DNA of 64,000 nucleotides from an uncultured Granulosicoccus sp. (GTDB taxonomy: Bacteria > Pseudomonadota > Gammaproteobacteria > Granulosicoccales > Granulosicoccaceae). The notes beneath the pieces were generated by a model. It was not told where the DNA came from, ran no database searches, and saw only the letters and a program-made list of their open reading frames with translations. The DNA is taken from the NCBI GenBank assembly GCA_937924505.1, contig CALDSR010000008.1:1-64000 (forward strand). The letters run 5' to 3'. Both the position numbers and the translations under genes were made by a program. The stretch's first letter is position 1. Each line of letters starts with the position of its first letter. This document shows positions 7,274 to 15,787 of this stretch, in pieces.

Positions 7274-9616
7274 CTAAGTGCCGACGTCAAAAGTTTTGGG
7301 TACAACAATTTTAAAGCTGCGATCTTCCGAGTCGGTGAAATACAGATCGCAGTCATAGCCTTGATCATCAAGAAAGCTGAAAATGCGGCGTGGTGCTGCC
7401 AACGGGTAGGGGACAAGTAGTGTTGCGATACGATGACGAACGGCTTTCGGAAATCGGGCAGTCAGACAAGTGCTTACGGGCAGGCCTTCATAGTCAACGG
7501 GATCAACATCTGGGAATTCTGTAAATTGTGATAAATCAGCCGCGCCCGCTTCTGACCACAGAATTTGTCCGTAGAATCCTGCTCTCTCTCCAGTATATCG
7601 AAATGTCGTTGCGCCTAGATTCATGGGTGAATTGACGTGCAGTAACCAGTCTATTGACACGGCTGTATCTGCATCAATGGCATCGACAATGACGAAGTAA
7701 CTGTTGTTGACGAAATAGACATCTCGCAAGACGCTTGTCACCTCCGGGGTGAGGGATTGATAGGCCGCAGTTGCATCGCCTTGAATAAAGATGTGATCCT
7801 CACGTTGTTCTGCGATAACGATTTCCCCTGATGATCGCATCGCACGTGCTTTGTCTTTTGCGGCATACTGACCTTTTCCGTCAATCAAAATGGCGTTCTT
7901 GGAACGTGTCTGTCGTCGCCAGTTCTGGTGCATCGTGCTGTTAAAGGCAACGTAGTAACCCGATTGAATGGCCAGATCTTCACCAAAGCCTGCAAGACAA
8001 AATGCGTTCTGGTCTCCATGGCTATGACTGATCGAGCCAAACTTTGATGATTTCATGACAAACTGAATATGATGGTCAGGGTCCGCCATATCGGTTTGAA
8101 TAGCTGCCCAGCCAACACCTTTGAACCAGCGCAAGGTGTCGTTAGCAGTCGGTGCCTTGGCCGCGACAATTGGAAAGTCGGTTCGATAAGCCAGTTCGTC
8201 GAAATTCAGATCCCACCATCCATAATTGTAAAACGCCATTTCGGTCCCGGGATCATTGCGTTTGATTTCGTCGTAGTACCACTGATAAGCGCCATTGCCC
8301 GTTACCCCAGCAAACTGGCGCAAGTTATAGCCAATTTTCAACGAGGGTAGGTCGCCCATGGTGCTGTCATCACCGAAGGTTGCCCGGCGAGTGTTCGGGG
8401 CTTTGGTAAACAACGGGAAGTCGCCAGTACGTTGAAAAAAAGGACGCTGATAAAGATCGATACCGGTGTAGCTTTTCAGTAAATTAACCGCATCAATCAG
8501 GTAGGCCATACCTGTCATCCAGTAGTGTGGTCCTTCCGCCCATCCTCCTTCGGCATCACCCCAAGGTGAATAAACGGTGGATAAAAATTCAATGGCGTAG
8601 TGCAGCCAGTCTTCGGCTTCTGGCTCGTCGTCGAGAAGGGCGATGGCCGCTGGAATCAACACGGCCGATACGGCGCGAACAGCATGACTGTCGAATGGGA
8701 ATAGTTGAATATTGGCGTGCCGGATTATATGATCGGCTGTTTCGCGTGTGCGCAACAGTAATGCGGTTCGCACCTGATCACGCTCGGCGGATGTCAGTTC
8801 ATCATATAGCCAATCATACCCCCATGCCAGTGCACCGTTGACACGAAAGGCCCATTCATCGGTGTAGCTGCGAGACGTTGTACCGGCCGGGTTCCATGTG
8901 GCGGCTTCCAACAACCACTCCTTGGCACGGCCCAACAACTTTTCATCGTCAGTTACAACGCCGCCCACCGCCAGGTGCCGTATGGCGTAAATCAGTTCCT
9001 GACAGTCAATATAAGTTTGACGCCATACAGACGCCACTCGTTTGTGATTCGGGTAACCGGCTGGCTCCTTCATCACCTCACGATCCATCCAGGGTAGTAC
9101 TGACTTGTCGTAAAAGACATTCCATGTGCAATGCGTTTTATCTTTCGCAAGCGCTTGCTTAAAAGCGACAACGCGTTTTTTATTCATCCATAGACGCGGG
9201 TGTGTCTTGTCTGATTTTTCGTAGCGCCCCTTGCGTCCAGGCAGAGGTGTTGCGGGTAAATTCGGGGTTATCGTAAAATGTCGATCGGAGCTCCAGCGGC
9301 TGGCAGGCGCATTTGTATCTGGTGACCAGATTGCATATGACCACACGTAATTGCCAGCCGGTAGCTGACTATCAGGTGTGAAAAAATTTAGTTTGATTCC
9401 CTCGAAAAGTGTGGTTTTACCCTCTTGGTATTTTGTGTCTTGCGATACACGCACAACGTAACTGGCACCGTCTTCAATCGTTGGCAGCCAGGTAAATCGT
9501 GGTGGGTTTTCAGTGATCCTGGTACTTTCAACGGGGGTATACTGAATGGTCAGCCGACCCGGAACGGGTTCGTCAAGTAATGGCAGGCTTGTGCTGGGTT
9601 GTTTGTTGCTGGCCAT
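7274..9616 (-). CDS. PL15 exo-type oligoalginate lyase (Atu3025-like)
   Basis: 780 residues; no signal peptide, so cytoplasmic. It closely follows my recollection of Agrobacterium Atu3025 (776 residues) over the whole length: LLDEPVPGRLTIQY near the start, ENPPRFTWLP, then an alpha/alpha barrel and a C-terminal beta-sandwich of heparinase II/III type. Counting residues places His311 (FDSHAVRAV) and Tyr365 (EGPHYWMTGM) exactly at the numbers known as catalytic in Atu3025. SISHSHGDQNAF and NWRRQTRSKN, conserved in this fold, are present too. Family enzymes release unsaturated monouronates from imported alginate oligomers by beta-elimination. The gene lies downstream of the binding-protein gene on the same strand, so import and depolymerisation are probably co-expressed. 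Confidence 0.9.
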   Translation of the reverse strand: MASNKQPSTSLPLLDEPVPGRLTIQYTPVESTRITENPPRFTWLPTIEDGASYVVRVSQDTKYQEGKTTLFEGIKLNFFTPDSQLPAGNYVWSYAIWSPDTNAPASRWSSDRHFTITPNLPATPLPGRKGRYEKSDKTHPRLWMNKKRVVAFKQALAKDKTHCTWNVFYDKSVLPWMDREVMKEPAGYPNHKRVASVWRQTYIDCQELIYAIRHLAVGGVVTDDEKLLGRAKEWLLEAATWNPAGTTSRSYTDEWAFRVNGALAWGYDWLYDELTSAERDQVRTALLLRTRETADHIIRHANIQLFPFDSHAVRAVSAVLIPAAIALLDDEPEAEDWLHYAIEFLSTVYSPWGDAEGGWAEGPHYWMTGMAYLIDAVNLLKSYTGIDLYQRPFFQRTGDFPLFTKAPNTRRATFGDDSTMGDLPSLKIGYNLRQFAGVTGNGAYQWYYDEIKRNDPGTEMAFYNYGWWDLNFDELAYRTDFPIVAAKAPTANDTLRWFKGVGWAAIQTDMADPDHHIQFVMKSSKFGSISHSHGDQNAFCLAGFGEDLAIQSGYYVAFNSTMHQNWRRQTRSKNAILIDGKGQYAAKDKARAMRSSGEIVIAEQREDHIFIQGDATAAYQSLTPEVTSVLRDVYFVNNSYFVIVDAIDADTAVSIDWLLHVNSPMNLGATTFRYTGERAGFYGQILWSEAGAADLSQFTEFPDVDPVDYEGLPVSTCLTARFPKAVRHRIATLLVPYPLAAPRRIFSFLDDQGYDCDLYFTDSEDRSFKIVVPKTFDVGT

Positions 9617-9687
9617 ACAAAAATTATATGTCTGAGGGTTTTTGTGGAGCAGTCGGTTTGTTTATCTGCTCGTCTGGAAAGCTGTAT

Positions 9688-9708
9688 GGGCGGCAGAAAT
9701 TGCCGCCC
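9688..9708. other. Intercistronic hairpin between binding-protein and lyase genes
   Basis: GGGCGGCA (9688-9695) and TGCCGCCC (9701-9708) form a perfect 8-bp GC-rich stem with a 5-base loop, just after the stop codon of the binding-protein gene. Neither strand has a T-tract, so it is not a plain terminator. Such hairpins often follow binding-protein genes in ABC operons and give high relative expression by stabilising the upstream message or attenuating downstream transcription. Confidence 0.5.
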
Positions 9709-9724
9709 ACGGTTTTGTCGCCGA

Positions 9725-11287
9725 CTAGTTTGAGTATTGTCGCTCGTAAGCAGAGTTCATCACCTCAAGCACCTTGTTCAGACCCAACTTGTCGAGCTGC
9801 GCGATGTAGTCATCCCACTCAGCTTCAACATCGCCGTTGCCCAGAACCCAAGTCTGCTGACGTTCCAGCATGTAGTCACGAACCGAAGCCCAGTGACGGT
9901 CATAGACCTTCTGTTCGTCAACATTGAACGCAACACCGAGGAACTGATCAATCAGGTAATCGCCTTCGTCGTAAAGTGCAATACCTTCGAGCGCAAACTC
10001 GTTTGACCATTGTTTTTCGTAGTTATAGTCCTGAAAGAAACCACGAGCCTGAAGTTGAGAGCCAACCGCCCAGAGCTGCGAATTGACAGGTTCGTCGCTG
10101 TTGAGTACCGATTCTTTAAAAACCGGCTTGCCATCGACCATGTCGTACTGAATACCCTCAGCGCCGAAGTTGGCCAAGCGTCGGCCTTTTTCGGTGAACC
10201 AGAAATCAAAATACTTGATGGTCTCGATGGGGTGTTTGTTCGTTCCACCAATGGCCCAGCCGTCAGGCTTGATCGGAATACGACGATGCTCCTCGATTCG
10301 CTTGCCCGATATGGACGCAGGTGGGGCAAAAGCCTTGAATGAGAAATTGTCGATCTGGGAGGACAATCGATTGTAACCGGACGTGGAGGCAAACCAGTCG
10401 TGCGTTGCGCCACCCAGGTTCTCGGACAGTAGATACTCACGTGATGAACTGCCGCGGGTAAAAACTTCCGCATCAATCAGACCATCTGCATACCAGCGTG
10501 CGAGATTCTTGATGCCTTCCCGATAACCTTCGCCAGCATAGGGATGTTTGATCTCACCGTTGTCGACAAAAAAGTCGTGGTAAGTATCAGACCCAGAAGA
10601 ACGACCATCCCATAAGGTCACGAGGCGAATCAGCTCTGGCCATTGACGAGCGAAATAGGGTACTTCGTCGGCCTCACCATTACCATTGGGATCCTGAGTT
10701 TTGAACGCTCGCAAAGCCGCTTCGAATTCGTCAACTGTTTCTGGCACATCAAGCCCAAGTGCATCGAGCCAGTCGTAGCGAATAAAGTAAGCGCGTCCGT
10801 ACTTTCCATCAGGAAGGTAGGGGATGTAGTACATATTGCCATCAGCGGCTGATATCGCCGATTTGATATGCGGTTTCTCGTCGAAGAATTTCTTCAGGTT
10901 CGGCGCATGTTCCTCAATCAAATCGTTCAGGGGTAAGAATGCACCTTCAGGCCCATATTGATTGACAAAATCCTTGATGCGGCTGGAACCGACGATATCG
11001 GGAATCTTGCCACCGGCAAGCATCAGGTTGAGTGCTTCGGTCTTGCCGGTATTCTCATCGGTGCGCATATTCGCGCCGACGGTCACATCCACGAGATGGA
11101 TATTGGTCAATGCCCGTGCTTCCTGCTCAACAGGCCAATCCTCTTTGTAAAGGGGATAGCGTGCATGGTTCATCTGGATCGACAACTCCAGAGGTTTGTC
11201 CACAATCTTGTAACTATCTTCAGCGATGGCTACCGGGGACATGACTGTGGTCGCAAACGCTGATAGTACTAACGTACGCATTCTCAT
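9725..11287 (-). CDS. algQ2: ABC transporter substrate-binding protein, AlgQ2-like (alginate oligomers)
   Basis: 520 residues with a signal peptide ending near VAIA-ED and no lipobox. The sequence closely parallels Sphingomonas AlgQ2 as I remember it: NHARYPLYKEDWPV at the start of the mature protein, DPNGNGEADEVP (the calcium-binding loop of AlgQ), RSSGSD, GGATHDWFAST, RPDGWAI-type text as KPDGWAIGG, and the C-terminal YERQY. AlgQ proteins bind alginate oligosaccharides in the periplasm and hand them to the AlgM1/M2 channel. The length matches (AlgQ2 about 516 before/after processing). The name here means the Sphingomonas gene, not the unrelated Pseudomonas regulator. It precedes the lyase and follows two permease genes on the same strand. 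Confidence 0.88.
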   Translation of the reverse strand: MRMRTLVLSAFATTVMSPVAIAEDSYKIVDKPLELSIQMNHARYPLYKEDWPVEQEARALTNIHLVDVTVGANMRTDENTGKTEALNLMLAGGKIPDIVGSSRIKDFVNQYGPEGAFLPLNDLIEEHAPNLKKFFDEKPHIKSAISAADGNMYYIPYLPDGKYGRAYFIRYDWLDALGLDVPETVDEFEAALRAFKTQDPNGNGEADEVPYFARQWPELIRLVTLWDGRSSGSDTYHDFFVDNGEIKHPYAGEGYREGIKNLARWYADGLIDAEVFTRGSSSREYLLSENLGGATHDWFASTSGYNRLSSQIDNFSFKAFAPPASISGKRIEEHRRIPIKPDGWAIGGTNKHPIETIKYFDFWFTEKGRRLANFGAEGIQYDMVDGKPVFKESVLNSDEPVNSQLWAVGSQLQARGFFQDYNYEKQWSNEFALEGIALYDEGDYLIDQFLGVAFNVDEQKVYDRHWASVRDYMLERQQTWVLGNGDVEAEWDDYIAQLDKLGLNKVLEVMNSAYERQYSN

Positions 11288-11315
11288 ACATTTCTCCTGC
11301 GTGGTTTAACGGGGG

Positions 11316-12200
11316 CTACTCTTTGACACCGCCAAGGAGGATGCCCTTCTCAAAATATTTCTGGATAAACGGATAAATAATTAGAACCGGGATGATTGCG
11401 CAAACGATGATTGCCCCGGTAACAGTTTCAACGCTATACGGTTGATCGATTAGCGTTGCGGTAAATTCCTGATTGTCAGATAAATTGGCAATCGTATGAC
11501 GCAGAAATACCTGCAACGGGATTTTGTCCTGGCTTTGCAATAACACCATTGCCCAGAAGAATCCATTCCATCGCGATACGATGCAAAATAAGGTGATCGT
11601 TGCGATAGCTGGCTTTGACAATGGCAAATAGACTTTCCAGAGAATCTGAAAATCATTCGCACCATCCATACGAGCGGCTTCTTCAAAACTTCGAGGTATC
11701 GCCTCGAAAAAATTTCTGAGAAGAATAAGATTAAACGCGTTGATCGCGAAGGCGATGATGATACCGAAGTAACTATCGAGTAAGTTCAGATCACGCATGT
11801 TCAAAAAAAACGGGATTAGGCCTGCGTTGAACCACATCGTGAACGCCACGAACAGGTTCCAGAATCGCCGGCCGATAAGCTGCGGCCTGGACAAAGCATA
11901 GGCTGCGGGAATGATGAGAGCCAGACTCATCAGAGTGCCGCCAATGGTGTAGATGAAGGTATTGCCGTATGAGATCCAGAATTTCGGATGGGTCAACACA
12001 TACTTATAAGCGGCCAATGTTGCATCTATGGGGGTAATCACCACCTTACCCGCAGCCGCGGCAAAGCCTGAACTGAACGAGACTGCCGCAATGTAGATAA
12101 AAGGGTATAGCGTGGCAACCGTGAACAGGCCTACCAGAACTGCCGTGGCGATGGCGAAAATTTTGTCGCCGCGTGAGTAGAGATTCATGTTCATTGCCAT
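11316..12200 (-). CDS. algM2: Carbohydrate ABC permease, AlgM2-like
   Basis: 294 residues from ATG 12200 (MAMNMNLYSR). The open frame extends further upstream, but that part overlaps the preceding permease gene and is not family-like. Six membrane segments are expected; visible ones include IFAIATAVLVGLFTVATLYP near the start. The binding-protein-dependent permease signature EAARMDGANDFQILWKVYLP lies near residue 200. The C-terminus (EKGILLGGVKE) is typical of the MalG-like partner in oligosaccharide importers. Sphingomonas AlgM2 has almost the same length (about 293). It forms the heterodimeric inner-membrane channel with the protein encoded at 12208-13179. The gap to that gene is 7 bases, indicating one operon. 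Confidence 0.85.
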   Translation of the reverse strand: MAMNMNLYSRGDKIFAIATAVLVGLFTVATLYPFIYIAAVSFSSGFAAAAGKVVITPIDATLAAYKYVLTHPKFWISYGNTFIYTIGGTLMSLALIIPAAYALSRPQLIGRRFWNLFVAFTMWFNAGLIPFFLNMRDLNLLDSYFGIIIAFAINAFNLILLRNFFEAIPRSFEEAARMDGANDFQILWKVYLPLSKPAIATITLFCIVSRWNGFFWAMVLLQSQDKIPLQVFLRHTIANLSDNQEFTATLIDQPYSVETVTGAIIVCAIIPVLIIYPFIQKYFEKGILLGGVKE

Positions 12201-12207
12201 TGTGTTC

Positions 12208-13179
12208 TCACCACAGTGAAGTGCGCGAGTAGCGCCGTGACAATGAATTTGCGGCGACCACCAATACAAACGCTATGACTGCATTGAAAAGCCCTGCCGC
12301 CGCGGCCAGATCGTACTGTCCACCTTGCAAGCCTTGTCTATATATAAAGGTGTTGACGACATCAGCGGTGGAGTAGGTCGCCGGTTGATACAACAATATG
12401 ATCAATTCGAAGGATACTTCCATGATATTGCCAATGCGAATGATCAGCATAATAATGATGGTTGGCATGATTGACGGGATGGTTATTTTCCACATCATTT
12501 GCCAGCGGCTGGCGCCGTCTACAACCGCACTTTCGTAGAGAGATGGACTGACCCCGGCTATCGCTGCGAGAAAGACGATTGAGCCGAAACCTGCTTCCTG
12601 CCAAATTCCTGTGCCAACGAATATCGGGCGAAACCATTCTGGTCTGGTGAGAAAGTAAATGGAATCAATGTCGAACCAACTCAGAATAAGATTGACAATA
12701 CCGGCCGTCGGCGAAAATGCCGTGATGACGATACCGGCGATGACAACTGTCGAAATAAAGTGTGGCAAGTAAACAATCGTTTGAGCTGTTCTTTTGTATG
12801 TCGTGTGAAGAATTTCATTGAACATCAGGGCCAGAATAATGGGTGCCGGGAACCCGAAGAGCAAATTGAGAGCACTGATCTTTACAGTGTTCCAAACAGC
12901 CCTAATGAACTGATCGTTGGAAAATAGCGTTTCGAAATGTTCAAGTCCTATCCACGGGCTTGCAGCAACGCCACGAAATATCGAGTAATCTTTGAAGGCT
13001 ATCTGCAATCCGTACATCGGCTTGTACAAAAAAATTACAAACCAGACGATGGCGGGTAGCAGCATCAGGTAAATTTGCCACTCGTTCCTGACATGATCGG
13101 CAAACCAGCTTAATCGGTGTTTGAGCGACCGATCGGGTAACAAAGGGCTGTTTCGATTTTTGCCAGGATCGACGTTCAC
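12208..13179 (-). CDS. algM1: Carbohydrate ABC permease, AlgM1-like (LplB type)
   Basis: 323 residues from a GTG at 13179, whose first base overlaps the last base of the upstream ATPase stop codon, so the two are translationally coupled. MLLPAIVWFVIFLYKPMYGLQIAFKDY is the recognisable first membrane segment and loop of LplB/AlgM1-type permeases (quoted in two parts: MLLPAIVWFVIFLYKP, then MYGLQIAFKDY). The EAA loop ESAVVDGASRWQMMWKITIP is near residue 215. The length agrees with Sphingomonas AlgM1 (324). It pairs with the AlgM2-like protein to carry intact oligoalginate across the inner membrane. Confidence 0.85.
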   Translation of the reverse strand: MNVDPGKNRNSPLLPDRSLKHRLSWFADHVRNEWQIYLMLLPAIVWFVIFLYKPMYGLQIAFKDYSIFRGVAASPWIGLEHFETLFSNDQFIRAVWNTVKISALNLLFGFPAPIILALMFNEILHTTYKRTAQTIVYLPHFISTVVIAGIVITAFSPTAGIVNLILSWFDIDSIYFLTRPEWFRPIFVGTGIWQEAGFGSIVFLAAIAGVSPSLYESAVVDGASRWQMMWKITIPSIMPTIIIMLIIRIGNIMEVSFELIILLYQPATYSTADVVNTFIYRQGLQGGQYDLAAAAGLFNAVIAFVLVVAANSLSRRYSRTSLW

Positions 13180-14270
13180 TAGTCGTCAAGTCCTGCTATA
13201 GCCAGGCCGGTTTGCGCATCAAATATTTTAACCAGGTTCCTGGGTGCGTAAACTTGTGTGACCCTCGACAGGTGATCAATATCACCATGGGTCTCGGTCT
13301 TGATTATCACGCTTTGCTCACCAATGGTGGCGTGCAGCAAAGCCTCTGATCCAAGGGGCTCAACCAACTCCAGATTGATCGGAATTACGGATGATCCATC
13401 AGCTGCATCCAGCGACAGGTGTTCCGGTCGGATACCGACAACGACGGCATGGCCGTCTTTGGCATCCTCCGTGTCAGGCAAGTCAAAGACGACATCGCCT
13501 ACCGTTGCCTGGCAACGATTAGACGAGATTGCGATTTGCCCTTGTAGCTGATTCATTGGTGGCGAACCTATAAAGCTCGCGACGAATGTGTTTGCCGGGT
13601 TCATGAAGAGCTCCATTGGCGATCCAATTTGCTCGATGTTTCCATCGTTCATGACCACGATTCGATCGGCTAGTGTCATCGCTTCAACTTGATCATGCGT
13701 GACGTAAATGGATGTGACATCAAGCCGTTTATGCAGCCGTTTGATCTCAGCTCGCATTTGCGTTCGCAACTTGGCATCCAGATTGGACAATGGCTCGTCA
13801 AACAGAAAAACCTTCGGATGTCGCACAATGGCCCGACCCATGGCAACCCGTTGACGTTGACCTCCAGACAATTCTGCCGGTCGGCGATCCAGATAAGGTG
13901 TCAGGCCCAGAATTTCACTGACGTCTTTCACGGTGCTGGCGATGTGCTCTTTCGATTCCTTGCGAATACGCAGTCCGAAGGCGATGTTTTCAAACACATT
14001 GAGATGGGGATAAAGCGCGTAGTTCTGAAATACCATTGCCACGTCGCGATCTTTGGGTGCGACGCGGTTGACGACGCGATCATCAATATTGATGTTGCCT
14101 GATGATATTTCCTCCAAGCCTGCAATCATTCGCAGGGTGGTGGACTTTCCGCATCCCGATGGGCCAACGAGCACGACGAATTCCTTTTCTTTGATCTCGA
14201 GATCGATTCCGTGAACGACAACCAGGTCGCCATAAGCTTTCACGATACTCTCGAGCTTGACACCAGGCAT
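13179..14270 (-). CDS. algS: ABC transporter ATPase, AlgS/MalK/UgpC type
   Basis: 363 residues from ATG 14270 with GGAGA six bases upstream. Walker A GPSGCGKS is at residues 36-43, the ABC signature LSGGQRQRVAMGRA near 134, Walker B VFLFDEP near 157, and the switch histidine in YVTHDQ near 190. The C-terminal third is the regulatory OB-type region of MalK-like subunits (GIRPEHL). AlgS has the same architecture and length. It drives import by the AlgM1/M2 pair. This is the first gene of the leftward operon ATPase, permease, permease, binding protein, lyase, reductase. Confidence 0.88.
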   Translation of the reverse strand: MPGVKLESIVKAYGDLVVVHGIDLEIKEKEFVVLVGPSGCGKSTTLRMIAGLEEISSGNINIDDRVVNRVAPKDRDVAMVFQNYALYPHLNVFENIAFGLRIRKESKEHIASTVKDVSEILGLTPYLDRRPAELSGGQRQRVAMGRAIVRHPKVFLFDEPLSNLDAKLRTQMRAEIKRLHKRLDVTSIYVTHDQVEAMTLADRIVVMNDGNIEQIGSPMELFMNPANTFVASFIGSPPMNQLQGQIAISSNRCQATVGDVVFDLPDTEDAKDGHAVVVGIRPEHLSLDAADGSSVIPINLELVEPLGSEALLHATIGEQSVIIKTETHGDIDHLSRVTQVYAPRNLVKIFDAQTGLAIAGLDD

Positions 14271-14395
14271 GTTCTCTCCGAAAAAAACCGGGGTATGAGC
14301 TGGGTATTACAGCTCCTGCAAGTGCTTTGGTCATCGACTCACCGCGATCTATCGCGTGTCGGTAGATTCCGAGACCACAGCTATGTCACTAGTTT

Positions 14396-14429
14396 TTGGC
14401 TTAGTTTTAACGGATGGTATACTAGTATA
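14396..14429 (+). promoter_or_regulatory. Promoter with -10-overlapping palindromic operator
   Basis: TTGGCT (14396-14401), a 16-base spacer and TATACT (14418-14423) make a good sigma-70 promoter reading toward the enolase-superfamily gene. The 12-base perfect palindrome TATACTAGTATA (14418-14429) covers the -10 box. The GTAT...ATAC-type core is the style bound by GntR/FCD regulators, and such a regulator is encoded just downstream (15788). It sits in the 207-base divergent region, so it may also control the leftward importer operon. Confidence 0.5.
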
Positions 14430-14477
14430 TCTTGTCGTGCAAATGAAATTGTTCACGGTCTGAGTACTGTCTGCGCC

Positions 14478-15728
14478 ATGAAAATAATTGACGTAAAAGT
14501 AACCCCCATAGCAGTACCGGACGTCCCTTTGGCTAACACCAAAGGCGTGCATCCGTCAGTGTTTCTCAGGGCAATCATTCAGGTAAAAACCGACAATGGT
14601 CTGACCGGCTTGGGCGAGGCCTATGGCGCTACCAGAACCTTGACTGGCTTGCAGACGGTGGCACCGACACTTGAGGGTCTTGATCCTTACGATCTTCGGG
14701 ACCTTCGAAAACGTGTTGAAGATGCTTTGCCTGAAGGTGGTGGTGTTAACGCGCCAACTGCATTGGCTGATCACAAGGTCGTTGATGTTGTCTACAGTGC
14801 TTACGAAATTGCCTTGCTCGATATTCGTGGTAAAGAGCTTGGTCGACCACTCTATGATCTACTGGGTGGCGCCGTTCGCAAGACGATACCATTTGGCGGC
14901 TATCTTTTTTACAAGTTTGAGAAACAAGATCTGACGTTTGGCCCCGATATCATGGGTGAAGTGATGACACCTGACACCTTGGTTGCGCAGGCCAAGGAGT
15001 TCTTTGCACAATATGGATTCAAATCCTGGAAACTCAAAGGCGGGGTGCTGGAACCGGAGCTTGAGGTTGAAACCATACTCAAACTGCGCGAGGTGTTCCC
15101 CAGCCATGGATTGCGGATTGATCCTATGGGTGCGTGGACTGTGCCTACCGCGCGAAAAGTCGTGAGTCAATTGGACGGAGTGCTTGAATATCTTGAAGAT
15201 CCATGCCGGGGTATGGATGCGATGGCTGAGCTTTCGGCGCAGATTGACATGCCGCTGGCAACCAATCTCGTCGTTGTGGAGTTTGAGGAAGTTATCGAGG
15301 CAGTAAAACAGGATGCTGTACAGATCGTTCTTTCTGATCATCATTACTGGCGTGGCGCGACTGGCGCTGTTCATCTCGGTGAAATCTGTCGAGCGGCAAA
15401 TCTTGGCGTTTCAATGCACTCCAATTCGCATTTGGGCATTTCGCTTGCGGCCATGTGCCATGTAGCTGCGGCTACGCCCAACCTTACCTATGACTGTGAT
15501 ACACACTATCCATGGTCGACCAAGGAAATAATCAAAAGTGGACGACCGACGTTTAGCGACGGAACATTGCAAGTGCCTGAAGGGCCAGGTTTGGGCGTTG
15601 AGCTGGACGAGGAAGCGGTTGCCGAGCTTCACGATCTGTATAAGGTAGCGATGGTCAGTGATCGTGACGACACTGACGAAATGCTCAAATATATACCTGA
15701 CTACGTTCGAAAGGTACCTCGTTGGTGA
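14478..15728 (+). CDS. Enolase-superfamily acid-sugar dehydratase, glucarate-dehydratase-like
   Basis: 416 residues from ATG 14478; the frame is open further up to 14211, but that runs through the promoter and into algS. N-terminal capping domain (residues 1-130) and a TIM barrel. The KxK motif is in SWKLKGG. Metal ligands are seen as Asp in RIDPMGAW, Glu in LEDPC and Asn in ATNLVV. The Asp-His pair is in LSDHHYWRG and HSNSHLGIS. An Asn as third ligand and the HSN-H-xxIS signature place it in the glucarate dehydratase subgroup. Such enzymes remove water from hexarates or related sugar acids. The true substrate is unknown; none of the standard alginate steps needs this enzyme. Confidence 0.8.
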   Translation: MKIIDVKVTPIAVPDVPLANTKGVHPSVFLRAIIQVKTDNGLTGLGEAYGATRTLTGLQTVAPTLEGLDPYDLRDLRKRVEDALPEGGGVNAPTALADHKVVDVVYSAYEIALLDIRGKELGRPLYDLLGGAVRKTIPFGGYLFYKFEKQDLTFGPDIMGEVMTPDTLVAQAKEFFAQYGFKSWKLKGGVLEPELEVETILKLREVFPSHGLRIDPMGAWTVPTARKVVSQLDGVLEYLEDPCRGMDAMAELSAQIDMPLATNLVVVEFEEVIEAVKQDAVQIVLSDHHYWRGATGAVHLGEICRAANLGVSMHSNSHLGISLAAMCHVAAATPNLTYDCDTHYPWSTKEIIKSGRPTFSDGTLQVPEGPGLGVELDEEAVAELHDLYKVAMVSDRDDTDEMLKYIPDYVRKVPRW

Positions 15729-15787
15729 GCAATGTAATGCTTGATTTTTTGTTTGTGTCTGTTCATGATTTAAGGGAACGTTGAGCC

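Noticed and set aside
7231..7416. N-terminal extension of the SDR gene to 7416
   Set aside because: It overlaps the end of the lyase gene and would put about 62 non-family residues before the normal SDR start; ATG 7230 has a good ribosome-binding site.
9952..10476. 174-codon frame within the binding-protein gene
   Set aside because: Same strand but shifted frame inside a clearly coding algQ2-like gene; composition is low-quality.
14211..14477. N-terminal extension of the enolase-family gene
   Set aside because: It would run through algS and the divergent promoter; the family N-terminus begins at ATG 14478.
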